A DNA stretch of 13,980 bases. Source: an uncultured Eubacterium sp. (GTDB lineage: Bacteria; Bacillota; Clostridia; Lachnospirales; Lachnospiraceae). The stretch covers positions 1 through 13,980 of the forward strand of contig URAI01000064.1 of assembly GCA_900545725.1 (NCBI GenBank), written 5' to 3'. Shown here piece after piece: positions 13,976 through 13,980 of this stretch. The first letter of the stretch is position 1, and each line of letters begins with the position of its first letter. The position numbers and the translations under genes were made by a program. The notes under the pieces are model-generated. The model did not search any database. It was given only the letters and a program-made list of their open reading frames with translations, and was not told the origin of the DNA.

Positions 13976-13980
13976 ATCAA

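Overview
The window looks like chromosome from a low-GC, Gram-positive Clostridia bacterium, most probably Lachnospiraceae and close to the pectin-degrading Lachnospira/Eubacterium eligens group. This is an inference. It rests on the AT-rich sequence, the eukaryote-like isoleucyl-tRNA synthetase, a giant surface pectinase that fuses a pectin methylesterase to a pectate lyase, and a C-terminal wall or membrane anchor with Cys-containing surface modules of the kind seen in that family. No phage, plasmid or CRISPR signature is visible.

Layout from left to right. (1) 1-2697, +: the 3' part of ileS, open at the window edge, followed by a strong terminator hairpin at 2831-2877. (2) 2698-3077: a gene-free, very AT-rich stretch with two inverted DnaA-box-like 9-mers, the ileS terminator, and the promoter and leader of the next gene. 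(3) 3078-10391, +: one 2437-residue secreted multidomain protein. It has a signal peptide, three related beta-type modules that may bind carbohydrate, transthyretin-like repeats, two fibronectin-III-like domains, a CE8 pectin methylesterase, a PL1 pectate lyase, Cys-containing repeats, a Thr/Pro tandem-repeat stalk and a C-terminal anchor. (4) 10392-10726: a gene-free stretch with a MITE-like nested inverted repeat that ends in a T run, then a near-consensus promoter. (5) 10727-12577, +: a polytopic GT-C-type membrane glycosyltransferase. (6) 12578-13108: a gene-free stretch holding a probable structured small RNA with its own promoter and terminator on +, a GC-richer unexplained block, and the terminator of the last gene. 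(7) 13109-13900, -: a hemolysin III/PAQR (TrhA-like) membrane protein.

The genes appear to be separate transcription units, not one pathway operon. The central system is the pectinase: CE8 removes methyl esters from homogalacturonan and the tethered PL1 domain can then cleave the de-esterified polymer by beta-elimination, all on one cell-surface polypeptide. The least explained parts are the RNA-like locus at 12684-12990, the substituted active-site glutamine in the CE8 domain, and the repeated N-terminal modules.
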